Source: Saprospiraceae bacterium
Lineage (GTDB): Bacteria > Bacteroidota > Bacteroidia > Chitinophagales > Saprospiraceae
Direction of reading: 5' to 3'
Assembly (NCBI GenBank): GCA_020629935.1
Contig: JAHDCJ010000025.1
Location: 1-51,876, forward strand
DNA: 51,876 nt
The notes under the pieces are model-generated. The model saw only the letters and a list, made by a program, of their open reading frames with translations. It was not told the DNA's origin and made no database searches. Position numbers and translations under genes: made by a program. Below are positions 6,043 through 15,355 of this stretch, one piece after another (within the stretch, counting starts at the first letter, position 1; the number at the start of each line of letters is the position of its first letter).

Positions 6043-7698
6043 ATGGAAAATTTGATTCGAGATAAGCGGTTTTGGATTTTGATAATTGGACTTTTGTTGT
6101 TCAATTTATTAATTGGGAATTGGAGCACAGTTTTGTGGGATGAGGATGAAGCGGCATATGCTGGATTTGCATTAGAAATGGTGGAATCTGGAGATTGGTT
6201 GATTCCTGATTTTATTTGGTCGGATCATCATCGTAAACCTCCCTTCCATTTTTGGAGTATTGCGGTAAGTTATCATGTTTTTGGAGTGAATGAATGGGCT
6301 ACACGTTTTCCAATGATCTTGTTTTTTCTACTGTTTTTATGGTCGTTTCGTCGGATGGCTGCGCCTGTTTTTGGTGCATCTGTTAGTCTTTGGGCTACGG
6401 TCTTTTTGATGTCGAATATCATGTTGATCAATGTAGCTAAAATTGCATTTACAGATACGACTTTATTGTGTTTTCAGACGATTTGTATTTTGGCGTTGTT
6501 TAATTATATGAAAAATCCCCATTGGAAATGGAATGTAATTTTTTGGGGAGCGATTGCATTGGGGATGTTAACAAAAGGGCCTCCAGTACTTATTTTAGGA
6601 TTAGGAGCCTTTGGTTTTTTATTTGTATTTCATAAATCGCGTAAGCGATTGCTCGGAATGCATCCTTGGTTTTTCTTGCCATTAGCCGCATTGCCTTTAT
6701 TTCTTTGGGGATATTTGGCTTGGCAAAAAGATGGGGGAGAGATGGTTCAGTATATGATTGATTTTTATGTTTTTAAGCGAGTGAGTGGCGATGCCCATGT
6801 CTTTGGACAAACAGGACCTCCAGGTTATTTTTTAGTGGTTGTATTGTTGGCATTTTTACCATTTTTGAGTGTGTTATTTGCTGGAATTCGTCAATTTATT
6901 TCGAAAATAAAAAAGCCAGATGAGGAAAGTTTGTTTCTAATTTCTTGGTTGCTTTTTGGGTGGTTTTTTTATGAAATTATGCCAAGTAAACTGCCTTCTT
7001 ATGTAATGGGAGGAATTCCTGCATTTGCGATTATTGCTGGACAAGCTGCGGTGCGTATTGATGAAGAAAATTATCCTTGGATTAAATGGGTAAAAGGGGG
7101 GAGTGGTTTGTTCTTTATTTTAAGTTTTGGGATATTGGTCGGTTTGATCTTTTTTGGATGGGAATTTGGCGGAAGAGGCGCTTTATTACGTAGTATGTTT
7201 GTAGCTACTATTTTGTGGGGGCTTGCTATCGTAGGGGCGATTGGTGTATTTGCTAGAAGGAATTCGGTGGGAATGACTAGTTCGGTTTTATTTGGGATGT
7301 TATTGACAGGTTTGTTTTATTTAATGTTATTGCCTTTGTTAAATAATCAACGAGGGATCAATAAAAAAGTAGCATTAGAAATCAGCCAAACCGTAGCCAA
7401 AGGAACACCTATTATTTTTGGAGAAGACTTACCTTTTGATCCAGGCTTAGGCTTTTATATACAAAAGTATTGTGGAAAAGTATATCGACATGAACCTATG
7501 GAAGTAGATGCGATAAAAGCGTATTTTTCTGAGGAATCCCCTTTGATTATTATGACTGATGCATGGCGAAATAGCATCGCTAAGCGATTGGAGGAGACGG
7601 GACAATCTTTTTCTTTAGAAAAGAAAATAGAAGGACTACGATCTGAAGATTTCAGACCAATAAATTATTGGATAGTATATCCCAAGGAAATGGAATAG
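6043..7698 (+). CDS. ArnT/GT39-type membrane glycosyltransferase
   Basis: This 551-residue polytopic protein has an N-terminal transmembrane helix followed by WDEDEAAYA (residues 32-40). That is the acidic first-loop motif of GT39/PMT/ArnT enzymes, which move a sugar from a polyprenyl phosphate donor onto lipid or protein on the periplasmic side. The segment SDHHRKPPFHFW fits the conserved region after the motif, and about 10 to 12 hydrophobic helices follow, then a soluble C-terminal tail. Length is typical of the family. It stands alone between a divergent helicase gene and convergent small genes, so the acceptor (lipid A, protein or other) cannot be told from context. Confidence 0.85.
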   Translation: MENLIRDKRFWILIIGLLLFNLLIGNWSTVLWDEDEAAYAGFALEMVESGDWLIPDFIWSDHHRKPPFHFWSIAVSYHVFGVNEWATRFPMILFFLLFLWSFRRMAAPVFGASVSLWATVFLMSNIMLINVAKIAFTDTTLLCFQTICILALFNYMKNPHWKWNVIFWGAIALGMLTKGPPVLILGLGAFGFLFVFHKSRKRLLGMHPWFFLPLAALPLFLWGYLAWQKDGGEMVQYMIDFYVFKRVSGDAHVFGQTGPPGYFLVVVLLAFLPFLSVLFAGIRQFISKIKKPDEESLFLISWLLFGWFFYEIMPSKLPSYVMGGIPAFAIIAGQAAVRIDEENYPWIKWVKGGSGLFFILSFGILVGLIFFGWEFGGRGALLRSMFVATILWGLAIVGAIGVFARRNSVGMTSSVLFGMLLTGLFYLMLLPLLNNQRGINKKVALEISQTVAKGTPIIFGEDLPFDPGLGFYIQKYCGKVYRHEPMEVDAIKAYFSEESPLIIMTDAWRNSIAKRLEETGQSFSLEKKIEGLRSEDFRPINYWIVYPKEME

Positions 7699-7714
7699 GG
7701 CGAAAAATAATTGC

Positions 7715-7876
7715 TTATACAGTGAAATTACTTCTAAAGATAAAGTATAAGATAATTAAGGCTATAATAACAACCCCTATGGTAATGTAAGCAATCTTTC
7801 TACCTTCTGTAGAATCAACTACTTGTTGTTTTTTGCTTAATTCTTTTCTTTTTTGACGAGCTTCTTCTCTATTCAT
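7715..7876 (-). CDS. 53-residue single-pass membrane protein
   Basis: A short frame begins MNREEARQKRKELSKKQQ, carries one hydrophobic helix (IAYITIGVVIIALIILYFIF, about residues 28-47) and ends FRSNFTV. The charged, lysine-rich N terminus before the helix predicts an N-in anchor. Codon use matches its neighbours. It ends 16 bp from the convergent glycosyltransferase stop and starts just beyond the hairpin at 7891-7942. Its function is not recognised; small proteins of this form are conserved but often missed in Bacteroidota. Confidence 0.7.
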   Translation of the reverse strand: MNREEARQKRKELSKKQQVVDSTEGRKIAYITIGVVIIALIILYFIFRSNFTV

Positions 7877-7890
7877 AATATAACTAAATT

Positions 7891-7942
7891 AAAAAAGTAA
7901 TGCACCAAAATAATCAAAATTATTTAAGTGCATTACTTTTTT
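7891..7942. terminator. Bidirectional terminator after the prohibitin gene
   Basis: A perfect 15-bp inverted repeat, AAAAAAGTAATGCAC (7891-7905) with GTGCATTACTTTTTT (7928-7942), gives a U-tract in either direction. It lies just past the 3' end of the minus-strand prohibitin gene and separates it from the small membrane-protein gene. Confidence 0.85.
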
Positions 7943-7966
7943 AAAGTTTTTTCAATAGATGGAGTA

Positions 7967-8782
7967 TTAATTTCCTAAGATAAGTGGTAATCCACCACCT
8001 TCTCCACCTACAATGACTACTTTCGAGTTGGGTGATTGAGACAGTTCTAGTGTAGCTTCAATTCCTTTATCTTTAAGAATTTTGTCTGTCAAACTTTGAT
8101 TTAAGATTCTGTTTGCATCTGCTTTCGCTTGTGCTTCAATCACTTTACGCTCTGCTTCTTTACGTTCCTTGTCTAATCGGAATTCGTATTGCAAAGACTC
8201 TTGTTCTTCTTTTAATTTACGTTCAATTGCTGCTTGTAAGGATTGTGGAAGTGCAACCTCTCTAATCAATACGGCATCAATGGTTAAATATTTTTTGGTA
8301 ACTGCAGTAGAGGTGCGTGTAAAGATCTCATCTTGAATGGCTTCTCTTTTTGTAGAGTAAAGTTCTTCAGGTAGGTATTTACCAATAACTTCCCGAGTTG
8401 CCGAACGAATTTCTGGTTTAATGATCCGTTCTAAGTAGCTCGTTCCAATTTGATCATGTAGATAACCTACTTTATCTCCAATCGGTTGGTATCGATAAGA
8501 AAGTTCTACTTTAATGGTCAAACCATTTTTAGATAATACTTGCATAGATTCAAAAGCCTCATTGGTTCGAATATCATATCTAAAAATTCGATTCCATGGG
8601 GCGATCATGTGAAATCCTTGATCAAGGACTGCGTCTTTTTGAATACCACCTCCAAAACGTTTAAATATTACGCCTTTTTCACCCGCATTAATGGTATAAA
8701 AAATGCTGTTGGATAAGGCCACAATAACAAACAAGGAGATGAATACAATAACTCCTAATGTGGCTAATTTATTTTTTTTCAT
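7967..8782 (-). CDS. Prohibitin family protein (SPFH/band 7)
   Basis: The 271-residue protein starts with one transmembrane helix (about 9-29), then the SPFH/band 7 domain opening with AGEKGVIFKRFGGG and GFHMIAPW. A charged coiled coil follows around residues 190-230 (KLKEEQESLQYEFRLDKERKEAE), and the C-terminal stretch ends GGGLPLILGN. This order and length match bacterial and mitochondrial prohibitins, which form ring-like membrane scaffolds and modulate membrane proteases. It appears monocistronic, ending at the strong hairpin at 7891-7942. Confidence 0.93.
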   Translation of the reverse strand: MKKNKLATLGVIVFISLFVIVALSNSIFYTINAGEKGVIFKRFGGGIQKDAVLDQGFHMIAPWNRIFRYDIRTNEAFESMQVLSKNGLTIKVELSYRYQPIGDKVGYLHDQIGTSYLERIIKPEIRSATREVIGKYLPEELYSTKREAIQDEIFTRTSTAVTKKYLTIDAVLIREVALPQSLQAAIERKLKEEQESLQYEFRLDKERKEAERKVIEAQAKADANRILNQSLTDKILKDKGIEATLELSQSPNSKVVIVGGEGGGLPLILGN

Positions 8783-8927
8783 AATTTTTGGTTTTTATAA
8801 TTTGCTTTACCTTCTGAACAGGGAAGTTAAGGATTTAGTTGCTTAAATGCCTAATTCTAGCCAGTTTTAATATTAACATCCATAAAAAATCGACGAAAGG
8901 AAGCGATTGGAGTATAATCTTTTTTTA

Positions 8928-10220
8928 TTAAAAATGGCTATCGTAATATTCAATTACTGTAGGATCTAGCATGATATCTCTTGGGTGGATTCTTTTCTTC
9001 AAAATAATACCTTCTAAACTGGTACATCGACTAAGTGCTACATAGGTTTGACCATGAGCAAATGCCCCTTTACCTAAATCAATGATTACATTTTCAAATG
9101 TTTTTCCTTGGCTTTTATGTATGGTTATTGCCCAAGCCAATCGCACAGGATATTGCTTGAAGGTACCAATGGTATCTGTGATAAGTTCGCCTTTTAGGTC
9201 GATTTTATGTCGAATCATTTCCCAAGAGGCGGGTTTAATTTTTAATATATCTTCTGTACCATCGTCACGAATGACTTTGACTTTTAGTTTTTCTCTATCT
9301 AAATCAATCACTTTTCCTAATGTGCCATTAACATATTTTTTGTTGACATCATTTTTTATAAACATGACCTGAGCCCCTTTTTTTAATTGAAGAATAGGTG
9401 CTGTAGGAAAAAGATTTTCTTTAAAATTGCCACTTACTGTGGCTACAAATTGATGAGACACTTCATCTAATGCCTCTAACCTTGACGAATTGATTTTGTT
9501 TACCGTGTCGTTTCTTGCAGAAAGTGTGATGAAGTCGGTATGCAAGGTAAGTTCTTCTGTATCTTCAATGTATCGTTCGTTTAGGGCTTCTAGGTCATCA
9601 TAATCTAGGGAATTGGTTCGAATTGCATCAAGTAGATTAACAAAACCTCTATTTTTTTGTCTAAAGACTTCTCGTAATTCTAAGCCTTCTAATTCGAATT
9701 CGTCAAATACTTCAGCAGAGAAGAAATAAGGGGTTTGGTATTGCGTTTTAAAAAACAACATTTCATCTTGCCGAACCACAGGTGGAAGTTGAAATAAATC
9801 ACCAAAAAAGATCATTTGAGCTCCACCAAAAGGTAAGTTTTCATCACGGCCATTGATACGCAGAAACTGATCTATATGGTCAATTAAATCTGCTCGAACC
9901 ATAGAGATTTCATCTATGATAAAGGCATCGGGTTTTTGATAGATTTTCTTGTAGGGTTTTGACTTAATTTGATCTCTGGTAAGTGTTTTGGGAGGGAATC
10001 CAAAAAAGGAATGAATGGTTTGTCCTTGGATATGTAATGCAGCGATTCCGGTAGGTGCAAGAACGACGACTTTTTTTCGAGTCGTTTTTTTAAATAGTTT
10101 TAAAAGGGTAGATTTTCCTGTACCTGCACGTCCTGTGATGAACATGCTCGTTCCTTTTTCCAATTCATCTAAAACATGTTGGAAATCGTCATTTAATATC
10201 ACTGGAGGAAGATCAGACAT
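8928..10220 (-). CDS. PIF1-like SF1B DNA helicase
   Basis: This is a complete 430-residue helicase. Walker A is GRAGTGKS (30-37), followed by APTGIAA (motif Ia), IIDEISMV (motif II, about 101-108), GDLFQLPPV (motif III) and the C-terminal QTYVALSRC (motif VI), preceded by AITIHKSQGKTF (motif V). These are hallmarks of PIF1/RecD-type 5'-3' DNA helicases, which act on replication barriers and G-quadruplexes. No accessory domain is fused, so it is a minimal PIF1. The ATG at 10220 directly precedes the helicase core. Confidence 0.93.
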   Translation of the reverse strand: MSDLPPVILNDDFQHVLDELEKGTSMFITGRAGTGKSTLLKLFKKTTRKKVVVLAPTGIAALHIQGQTIHSFFGFPPKTLTRDQIKSKPYKKIYQKPDAFIIDEISMVRADLIDHIDQFLRINGRDENLPFGGAQMIFFGDLFQLPPVVRQDEMLFFKTQYQTPYFFSAEVFDEFELEGLELREVFRQKNRGFVNLLDAIRTNSLDYDDLEALNERYIEDTEELTLHTDFITLSARNDTVNKINSSRLEALDEVSHQFVATVSGNFKENLFPTAPILQLKKGAQVMFIKNDVNKKYVNGTLGKVIDLDREKLKVKVIRDDGTEDILKIKPASWEMIRHKIDLKGELITDTIGTFKQYPVRLAWAITIHKSQGKTFENVIIDLGKGAFAHGQTYVALSRCTSLEGIILKKRIHPRDIMLDPTVIEYYDSHF

Positions 10221-10252
10221 TCAAATTATTTTGAGGGTGTTTTTTAAAGACC

Positions 10253-10906
10253 TTATTGAAAAGGCTGCATTCTTTTTTCAAGTGCAAGATACAATTCCAA
10301 ATACCAATTTGGACAATAAGTACAAGAATTAAAATGTCTGTTTTTATCTAATCGATGAGGAAGAATAATAATATCAGTAGAAGGTTGATTTTTTAACATC
10401 TTTTGTAATGCTGAAAAATCGCTTGGGTTTAATCCGATTTGATTGGCTGTAGGTGGATTTGGGCGAATATAAAAACTAGCTTTATCAAGATTTCGATGAT
10501 CTGCTTTTGCTTTTTTTCGATCAAAGTCATTGGGGAAATCAAGTTGAATTTCATTTTCGTTAATAGCAATAGATTGATAAAACCCTTCAGGTATCTTAGC
10601 TTCTTCAGAAGTTAGTTTGGGCCCATATTGAATTGATCCATATTGAAAGGGAAATGTATTTATTTTTTGATGATTTGGGGTGGTATCCCATATTTCAATC
10701 ACCTTTTCTTTTTTTAAGATTAAAAGAATGAAGGAGGTATTCAAGTCATTTTCTACTTCAGTTATTTTTTCCTTAGCCATTGAATTTTCTTGGTTTTTAG
10801 GGCTATTACAAGTCGAGAAAAGGAAAATATGAACTAAAAAACATATAATAAAAATGAAATTTAGAGAAGATGTAGAAAAATGCGGAGAAATAAGTTTAAA
10901 ATACAT
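10253..10906 (-). CDS. Lipoprotein with degenerate L,D-transpeptidase (YkuD/YafK-like) domain
   Basis: This 217-residue protein has an N-terminal hydrophobic segment ending in a lipobox-like cysteine (FLFSTC, Cys33). The rest follows the YafK pattern: QYGPKLTSEEAKIPEGFYQ resembles the GPK...TPEGFY segment, and LDFPNDFDRKKA the following FPNxxDR segment. Where active enzymes carry HGxxxSxGC, this one reads YIRPNPPTANQIGLNPSD, with no His, Ser or Cys of the catalytic set. It is therefore probably an inactive relative that binds rather than cross-links peptidoglycan. It stands 32 bp upstream of the PIF1 gene on the same strand. The family assignment rests on motif resemblance only. Confidence 0.6.
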   Translation of the reverse strand: MYFKLISPHFSTSSLNFIFIICFLVHIFLFSTCNSPKNQENSMAKEKITEVENDLNTSFILLILKKEKVIEIWDTTPNHQKINTFPFQYGSIQYGPKLTSEEAKIPEGFYQSIAINENEIQLDFPNDFDRKKAKADHRNLDKASFYIRPNPPTANQIGLNPSDFSALQKMLKNQPSTDIIILPHRLDKNRHFNSCTYCPNWYLELYLALEKRMQPFQ

Positions 10907-10997
10907 AGTTGTTTTTCTGTAAATGTTTTGGGGCTTACTAAAATTAAATTACCTTTACTTTTTTAATATTTGTATCAAAAGTTAATCTTTTAATTCA

Positions 10998-11921
10998 ATG
11001 AAGCAGGTCCTACTTTGCTTTTCCATTTTACTTGCTTGGAACCTATCGGTTTTCGGTAAAAGTACGCCTTTTATTCAAGCTAACCAATGGATATCCGAAA
11101 TGCCTCCACCTCCAGGAGACACCTTAATCTATCAATTGCCAACCAATAACTTGGTGGTCATTTGTTTAGAGCCAGATAACCCTGGTCCTTTCTTTACTTA
11201 TGATACAATTACTTGTAGCTCACCATTGAGTTTTGGAACGATTGTATCGATTGATCAAGCGAATACATGTTTTACCTATGCATCAGGTGCTATTGATGGG
11301 GTTGATGTGGTTTGTGTAGAATATTGTGATGGAGCAGGGAGCTGTGAAGTTTCTCAGTATACGATTTTGATCAATGATGGTCAAATTTCGGCTGAACCAG
11401 ATACCGTATCTACTACCATTGATACTCCTGTATTGGTAGACGCATTGAATAATGATGTGTTTATTGGTGAAACTGAAATTAGTATAGTGAGTTTACCTTC
11501 AGAAGGCGCAGTTGTTGTAAATGGAGATAATACACTAACCTATACACCAGCATTAGGCTTTTGTGGGGTAGATGATTTTATATACCAAATATGTGCACAC
11601 CCTGACATCTGTGATATTACTCAGGTGGTCGTTAATGTAGGATCTAATTGTGAAGGAGCTCCCATTGAAGTTTATAATAGTTTTTCTCCAAATGGAGATA
11701 ATATAAATGATGTATTCGTTGTAGAGGGCTTGGGAGGATTTCCTGACCATGTAGTAAAAGTGTTTAACCGTTGGGGCGTATTGATTTACGAAGCAAGAAA
11801 CTATGATAATAGTTGGCGAGGAGATTGGAATGGAAAAGATCTTCCAGATGGTACTTATTTTTATTTAATAGAAGATGGAAATGGGACTACTTACAGTGGA
11901 TATCTTCAATTGCATCGATAA
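10998..11921 (+). CDS. T9SS-exported protein with type B sorting domain (gliding motility CTD)
   Basis: The 307-residue protein has a signal peptide (first ~20 residues) and an Ig/cadherin-like repeat around residues 130-215 (DTVSTTIDTPVLVDALNNDV to FCGVDDFIYQIC). Its C-terminal domain of about 85 residues opens SPNGDNINDVF, continues VFNRWGVLIYEA and WNGKDLPDGTYFYLI, and ends GYLQLHR. This is the type B C-terminal sorting domain that sends cargo through the type IX secretion system. It is short for such cargo, which can exceed 1000 residues. It is followed 46 bp later by a PorP/SprF gene, the usual partner of type B cargo. Confidence 0.93.
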   Translation: MKQVLLCFSILLAWNLSVFGKSTPFIQANQWISEMPPPPGDTLIYQLPTNNLVVICLEPDNPGPFFTYDTITCSSPLSFGTIVSIDQANTCFTYASGAIDGVDVVCVEYCDGAGSCEVSQYTILINDGQISAEPDTVSTTIDTPVLVDALNNDVFIGETEISIVSLPSEGAVVVNGDNTLTYTPALGFCGVDDFIYQICAHPDICDITQVVVNVGSNCEGAPIEVYNSFSPNGDNINDVFVVEGLGGFPDHVVKVFNRWGVLIYEARNYDNSWRGDWNGKDLPDGTYFYLIEDGNGTTYSGYLQLHR

Positions 11922-11967
11922 CACAGGATGCATGATATTTATTAAAAATGCAAAATCCAATTATAGC

Positions 11968-12978
11968 ATGATTAAAAAATATGGCTTGGTACTTTGTAGT
12001 TTTTTCTTGTTCTTCGGATGGAGTAATCTTTCCTTTGGACAACAAGATGCCATGTACACACAATATATGTTCAATACCTTAGCTTATAATCCAGCTTATG
12101 CAGGGAGTAAGGACTATATGAGTATTGATTTGTTGCATCGTCAACAATGGCTTCAATTAGAAGGAGCGCCAAACACCCAAGTGTTCAACATTCATTCTCC
12201 TTTACGAAGTGAACGCATTGGCCTTGGTTTTTCTGCGTTTCGAGATCAAATTGGTCCCACACAACAAATTGGGATTAATGCGAGTTATGCTTATCGAATA
12301 CCTATTGGAAAAGGAAAATTGGCTTTAGGATTACAAGGTGGAATTACGAATTGGAGATCAGATTTTACCGAGTTGACACAAGCAAACCCTAATGATCCTG
12401 TATTTCAAGCGGCACCTACTCCTGTATTGTGGTTGCCTAATTTTGGAGCTGGGGTATATTATTCTTCTAATCTGTTTTATGTAGGGGCTTCTATTCCTCG
12501 TATTTTAGATCCTAATTTACGAACAGAAGGAGTGGACCCAACAACTCAAGATATCATTGCTAGACAGTATCGTCATTTTTATTTGATGGGAGGTGTAGCA
12601 CTTAAATTAAGTCAAAATTTAGTTTTCAAACCCTCTTTCTTAATTAAAAATGTAGGGTTGTTTGGGGAATTTACTAAACGAGGAAATGATGTAACGGCAC
12701 CTTCAGAATATGATATTGATATTGCCCTTTTGATTAGAGAAGTATTCTGGATTGGAACCTCTTACCGAGCTGGTTTTTCTTCTGTTGGAGATGCAGCCTC
12801 ATTTGATTCTGTAGATTTTTTAATTGGTATCCATTTAAAAAATGGTTTACGAATTGGAGCTGGGTATGATTATACGTTAACTAAATTACGTACTGTTTCG
12901 AATGGCTCGTATGAGGTAATGATAGGCTATGATTTTTTCTATGAAAAAGGTAAAGTGGTTACCCCACGGTATTTTTAA
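11968..12978 (+). CDS. PorP/SprF family type IX secretion outer-membrane protein
   Basis: A signal peptide (MIKKYGLVLCSFFLFFGWSN, then LSFGQQ) precedes the hallmark start QDAMYTQYMFNTLAYNPAYAGS, and a beta-barrel pattern runs to the C terminus. PorP/SprF proteins receive specific type B cargo in the outer membrane. The ATG at 11968 is chosen because it begins the signal peptide; upstream in-frame ATGs at 11875 and 11932 add residues that fit no signal. The gene lies between its likely cargo (10998-11921) and a PorE-like gene starting 61 bp later. Confidence 0.93.
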   Translation: MIKKYGLVLCSFFLFFGWSNLSFGQQDAMYTQYMFNTLAYNPAYAGSKDYMSIDLLHRQQWLQLEGAPNTQVFNIHSPLRSERIGLGFSAFRDQIGPTQQIGINASYAYRIPIGKGKLALGLQGGITNWRSDFTELTQANPNDPVFQAAPTPVLWLPNFGAGVYYSSNLFYVGASIPRILDPNLRTEGVDPTTQDIIARQYRHFYLMGGVALKLSQNLVFKPSFLIKNVGLFGEFTKRGNDVTAPSEYDIDIALLIREVFWIGTSYRAGFSSVGDAASFDSVDFLIGIHLKNGLRIGAGYDYTLTKLRTVSNGSYEVMIGYDFFYEKGKVVTPRYF

Positions 12979-13039
12979 TATATTCATTTTAGCATAATTG
13001 TAGATAAGGAAACTTAACCAAAAAACACTTCCGTATATA

Positions 13040-15355
13040 ATGAAATTTAAGTCGATAATATCTGTTCTCTTTTTAGTCCTTATGGCCAGCAATTTAGTTT
13101 TTGCACAAAAAGCAAAACTGAGTAAGGCGAATAAATATTACGAGAACCTTAATTATCAGGATGCGGTTGAACTGTATCTTGATATATTAGATAAACGAGA
13201 TCTTTCTGAAGCAAAATTTAAACTGGCAGATTGTTACCGAAAAATAGGAAATACTAGTGAGGCTGAATATTGGTATGGTCAAGTGGTTCGCTTAAAAGAA
13301 GTTGAACCTATTCATAAGCTTTATTATGGAATGGCTTTGCAGAGTAATGGAAAATGTGAACAGGCTCAACGTTGGTATGATGAATATGCGCAATTATTGC
13401 CAGAAGAAATGCGTGGTCAATTTTTAAAACAATCTTGCGCGTCAGAAAATGTAGATGATTTGATGACTGCAAATTCTGCATTTTATGAGATAGAAAGAAT
13501 CCCAATGATCAATTCTGATTTGGATGATTTTGGGGCCGTATTCTTTAAACAAGGAATTATTTTCGCTTCGGAAAGAGATAAAGGTGGTCCAATCAAACGA
13601 ATCTCTTCTTGGACAGGAAATCCTTTTTTAGAATTATACTACGCAGAAATTTATGCAGAAGAGGAAGGGGAATTTAATTTTTCTTATGGATCACCTGAAA
13701 AATATGCCTCTAAATTAAATACTAAATTACATGATGGTCCTGTGGCTTTTTCAAGAGATCAAAATACCATTTACTTTACACGAAATAATATAGTTGGTGG
13801 TAAAGTAGGGAAGGATGATGAAGGCATAGTAAGATTAAAAGTTTTTTCCGCGGAATTAGTGGATAACCAATGGACTGCACTTAAAGGCTTGCCTTTTAAT
13901 AGTGATGAATATTCTGTTGCTCATCCTACTTTATCCGCTGATGGTAATAGTTTATACTTTTCCTCTGATATGCCAGGAGGCGCAGGAGGAATGGATCTTT
14001 ATGTTTCAAAAATGGTCAATGGTCGTTGGTCTCCAGCGGTAAATTTAGGGGTTTATATTCCTGAAATTAATACAGAAAGTGATGAAGTCTTTCCTTTTAT
14101 TCATTCGGATGGAACCTTATATTTTTCTACGAATGGACATAATGGTCTGGGTGGATTAGATGTTTTTTATTCTAAAAAAATAGGTGAAACTTGGGGACCA
14201 ATAACTAATATGGGCTATCCAATTAATTCCATTAATGATGATTTTGGTATTAGCCTAAACGAAGGTAAAAACTTTGGTTATGTGGCCTCTAATAGAGAAG
14301 GTGGCGCTGGAAATGATGATATCTATAGTTTTAAACGTTTAGTTGTTGATGTAGATGTAATCGTAATTGATGAACAGTCAGGTTTACCTATCGAAGATGC
14401 TATTGTAACTTATAATTGTGCTGGAGGATCTCCAGTAACCACCGATGCTTCAGGAATGATATACCTTGAAGTGGCTTTAGAAAAAGTTTGTGATTTTACC
14501 GCAAATAAAGAAGGATACGAAGTGGGAATGGGATCTACAAGTTCTAAAGGTTATAAATCTGGAGATCGATTACTCGTACAAATCCCCCTTTCAAGACCAC
14601 TTGAATTTGATCTTGTAGGGACAGTAGTTGATGATTTAGGTCGCCCAGTTTCTAATGCGAATGTAGTTATTACCTCTGATTGTAATGATGAGCCTATAAG
14701 ACTTCAAACAGACATCAATGGAAATTATGATACTAAATTAGACCCCGACTGTTGTTATTTGGTTAAATCAGAAAAAGATGATTATTTGATTCAGACTACC
14801 GATGTATGTACACGGGGAATGAATGAATCGACAAGTTTAACAGCTGATGTAACAATGGTTCCTTATAAAGATCCTTCTACTGTAATCACAACGACCACAA
14901 ACCCAACGGTGATTACTACAGAAACAGAAACTGGAGATCCAGTGACTACGGTGATTACCAATGAAGTAGTTACGATTCAGTTACCTAAAATATACTATGA
15001 TTTTGATCGAGCGAATATTAGACGCGATGCCTCTTTGGACCTAGAAACGGTTTATAATGTAATGACTGCAAATTCAGATATCATTATCGAAATTGCTTCA
15101 CATACCGATTCGAGAGGGCCCGCTCGTTATAATTTAAAACTTTCTAATAGACGTGCAGAAGCGGTTGTCCGTTACCTTATTAAAAAAGGAATTGATCGTA
15201 ATCGATTAGTAGCCCAAGGTTATGGAGAATCACAAATAATAAATGGTTGTGTAGATGAGGTGCCTTGTTCTACCCCTCAACATCAGGAGAACAGAAGGAC
15301 AGAAATGCGTGTTATTGGAACACTATCAGGTGGAATGTTTCCTGGATACCTATAA
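13040..15355 (+). CDS. PorE-like TPR/PD40/carboxypeptidase-regulatory/OmpA protein
   Basis: The 771 residues run in order: signal peptide (1-22), TPR-like helices (about 25-140), PD40/WD40-like beta-propeller (about 150-440, with repeats such as LYFSSDMPGGAGGMDLYVS), two carboxypeptidase-regulatory-like Ig folds (about 445-620) and a C-terminal OmpA domain (about 650-765: YYDFDRANIRRDA, ASHTDSRGPARYN, LSNRRAEAVVRYL). This is the PorE layout, a peptidoglycan-binding anchor of the type IX secretion machine. PorP/SprF-PorE pairs next to type B cargo are a known arrangement. It is probably co-transcribed with the preceding genes. Confidence 0.92.
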   Translation: MKFKSIISVLFLVLMASNLVFAQKAKLSKANKYYENLNYQDAVELYLDILDKRDLSEAKFKLADCYRKIGNTSEAEYWYGQVVRLKEVEPIHKLYYGMALQSNGKCEQAQRWYDEYAQLLPEEMRGQFLKQSCASENVDDLMTANSAFYEIERIPMINSDLDDFGAVFFKQGIIFASERDKGGPIKRISSWTGNPFLELYYAEIYAEEEGEFNFSYGSPEKYASKLNTKLHDGPVAFSRDQNTIYFTRNNIVGGKVGKDDEGIVRLKVFSAELVDNQWTALKGLPFNSDEYSVAHPTLSADGNSLYFSSDMPGGAGGMDLYVSKMVNGRWSPAVNLGVYIPEINTESDEVFPFIHSDGTLYFSTNGHNGLGGLDVFYSKKIGETWGPITNMGYPINSINDDFGISLNEGKNFGYVASNREGGAGNDDIYSFKRLVVDVDVIVIDEQSGLPIEDAIVTYNCAGGSPVTTDASGMIYLEVALEKVCDFTANKEGYEVGMGSTSSKGYKSGDRLLVQIPLSRPLEFDLVGTVVDDLGRPVSNANVVITSDCNDEPIRLQTDINGNYDTKLDPDCCYLVKSEKDDYLIQTTDVCTRGMNESTSLTADVTMVPYKDPSTVITTTTNPTVITTETETGDPVTTVITNEVVTIQLPKIYYDFDRANIRRDASLDLETVYNVMTANSDIIIEIASHTDSRGPARYNLKLSNRRAEAVVRYLIKKGIDRNRLVAQGYGESQIINGCVDEVPCSTPQHQENRRTEMRVIGTLSGGMFPGYL

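Noticed and set aside
11875-11967. Upstream starts for the PorP/SprF gene (11875, 11932)
   Set aside because: They overlap or crowd the cargo gene's end and place a polar stretch before the signal peptide.
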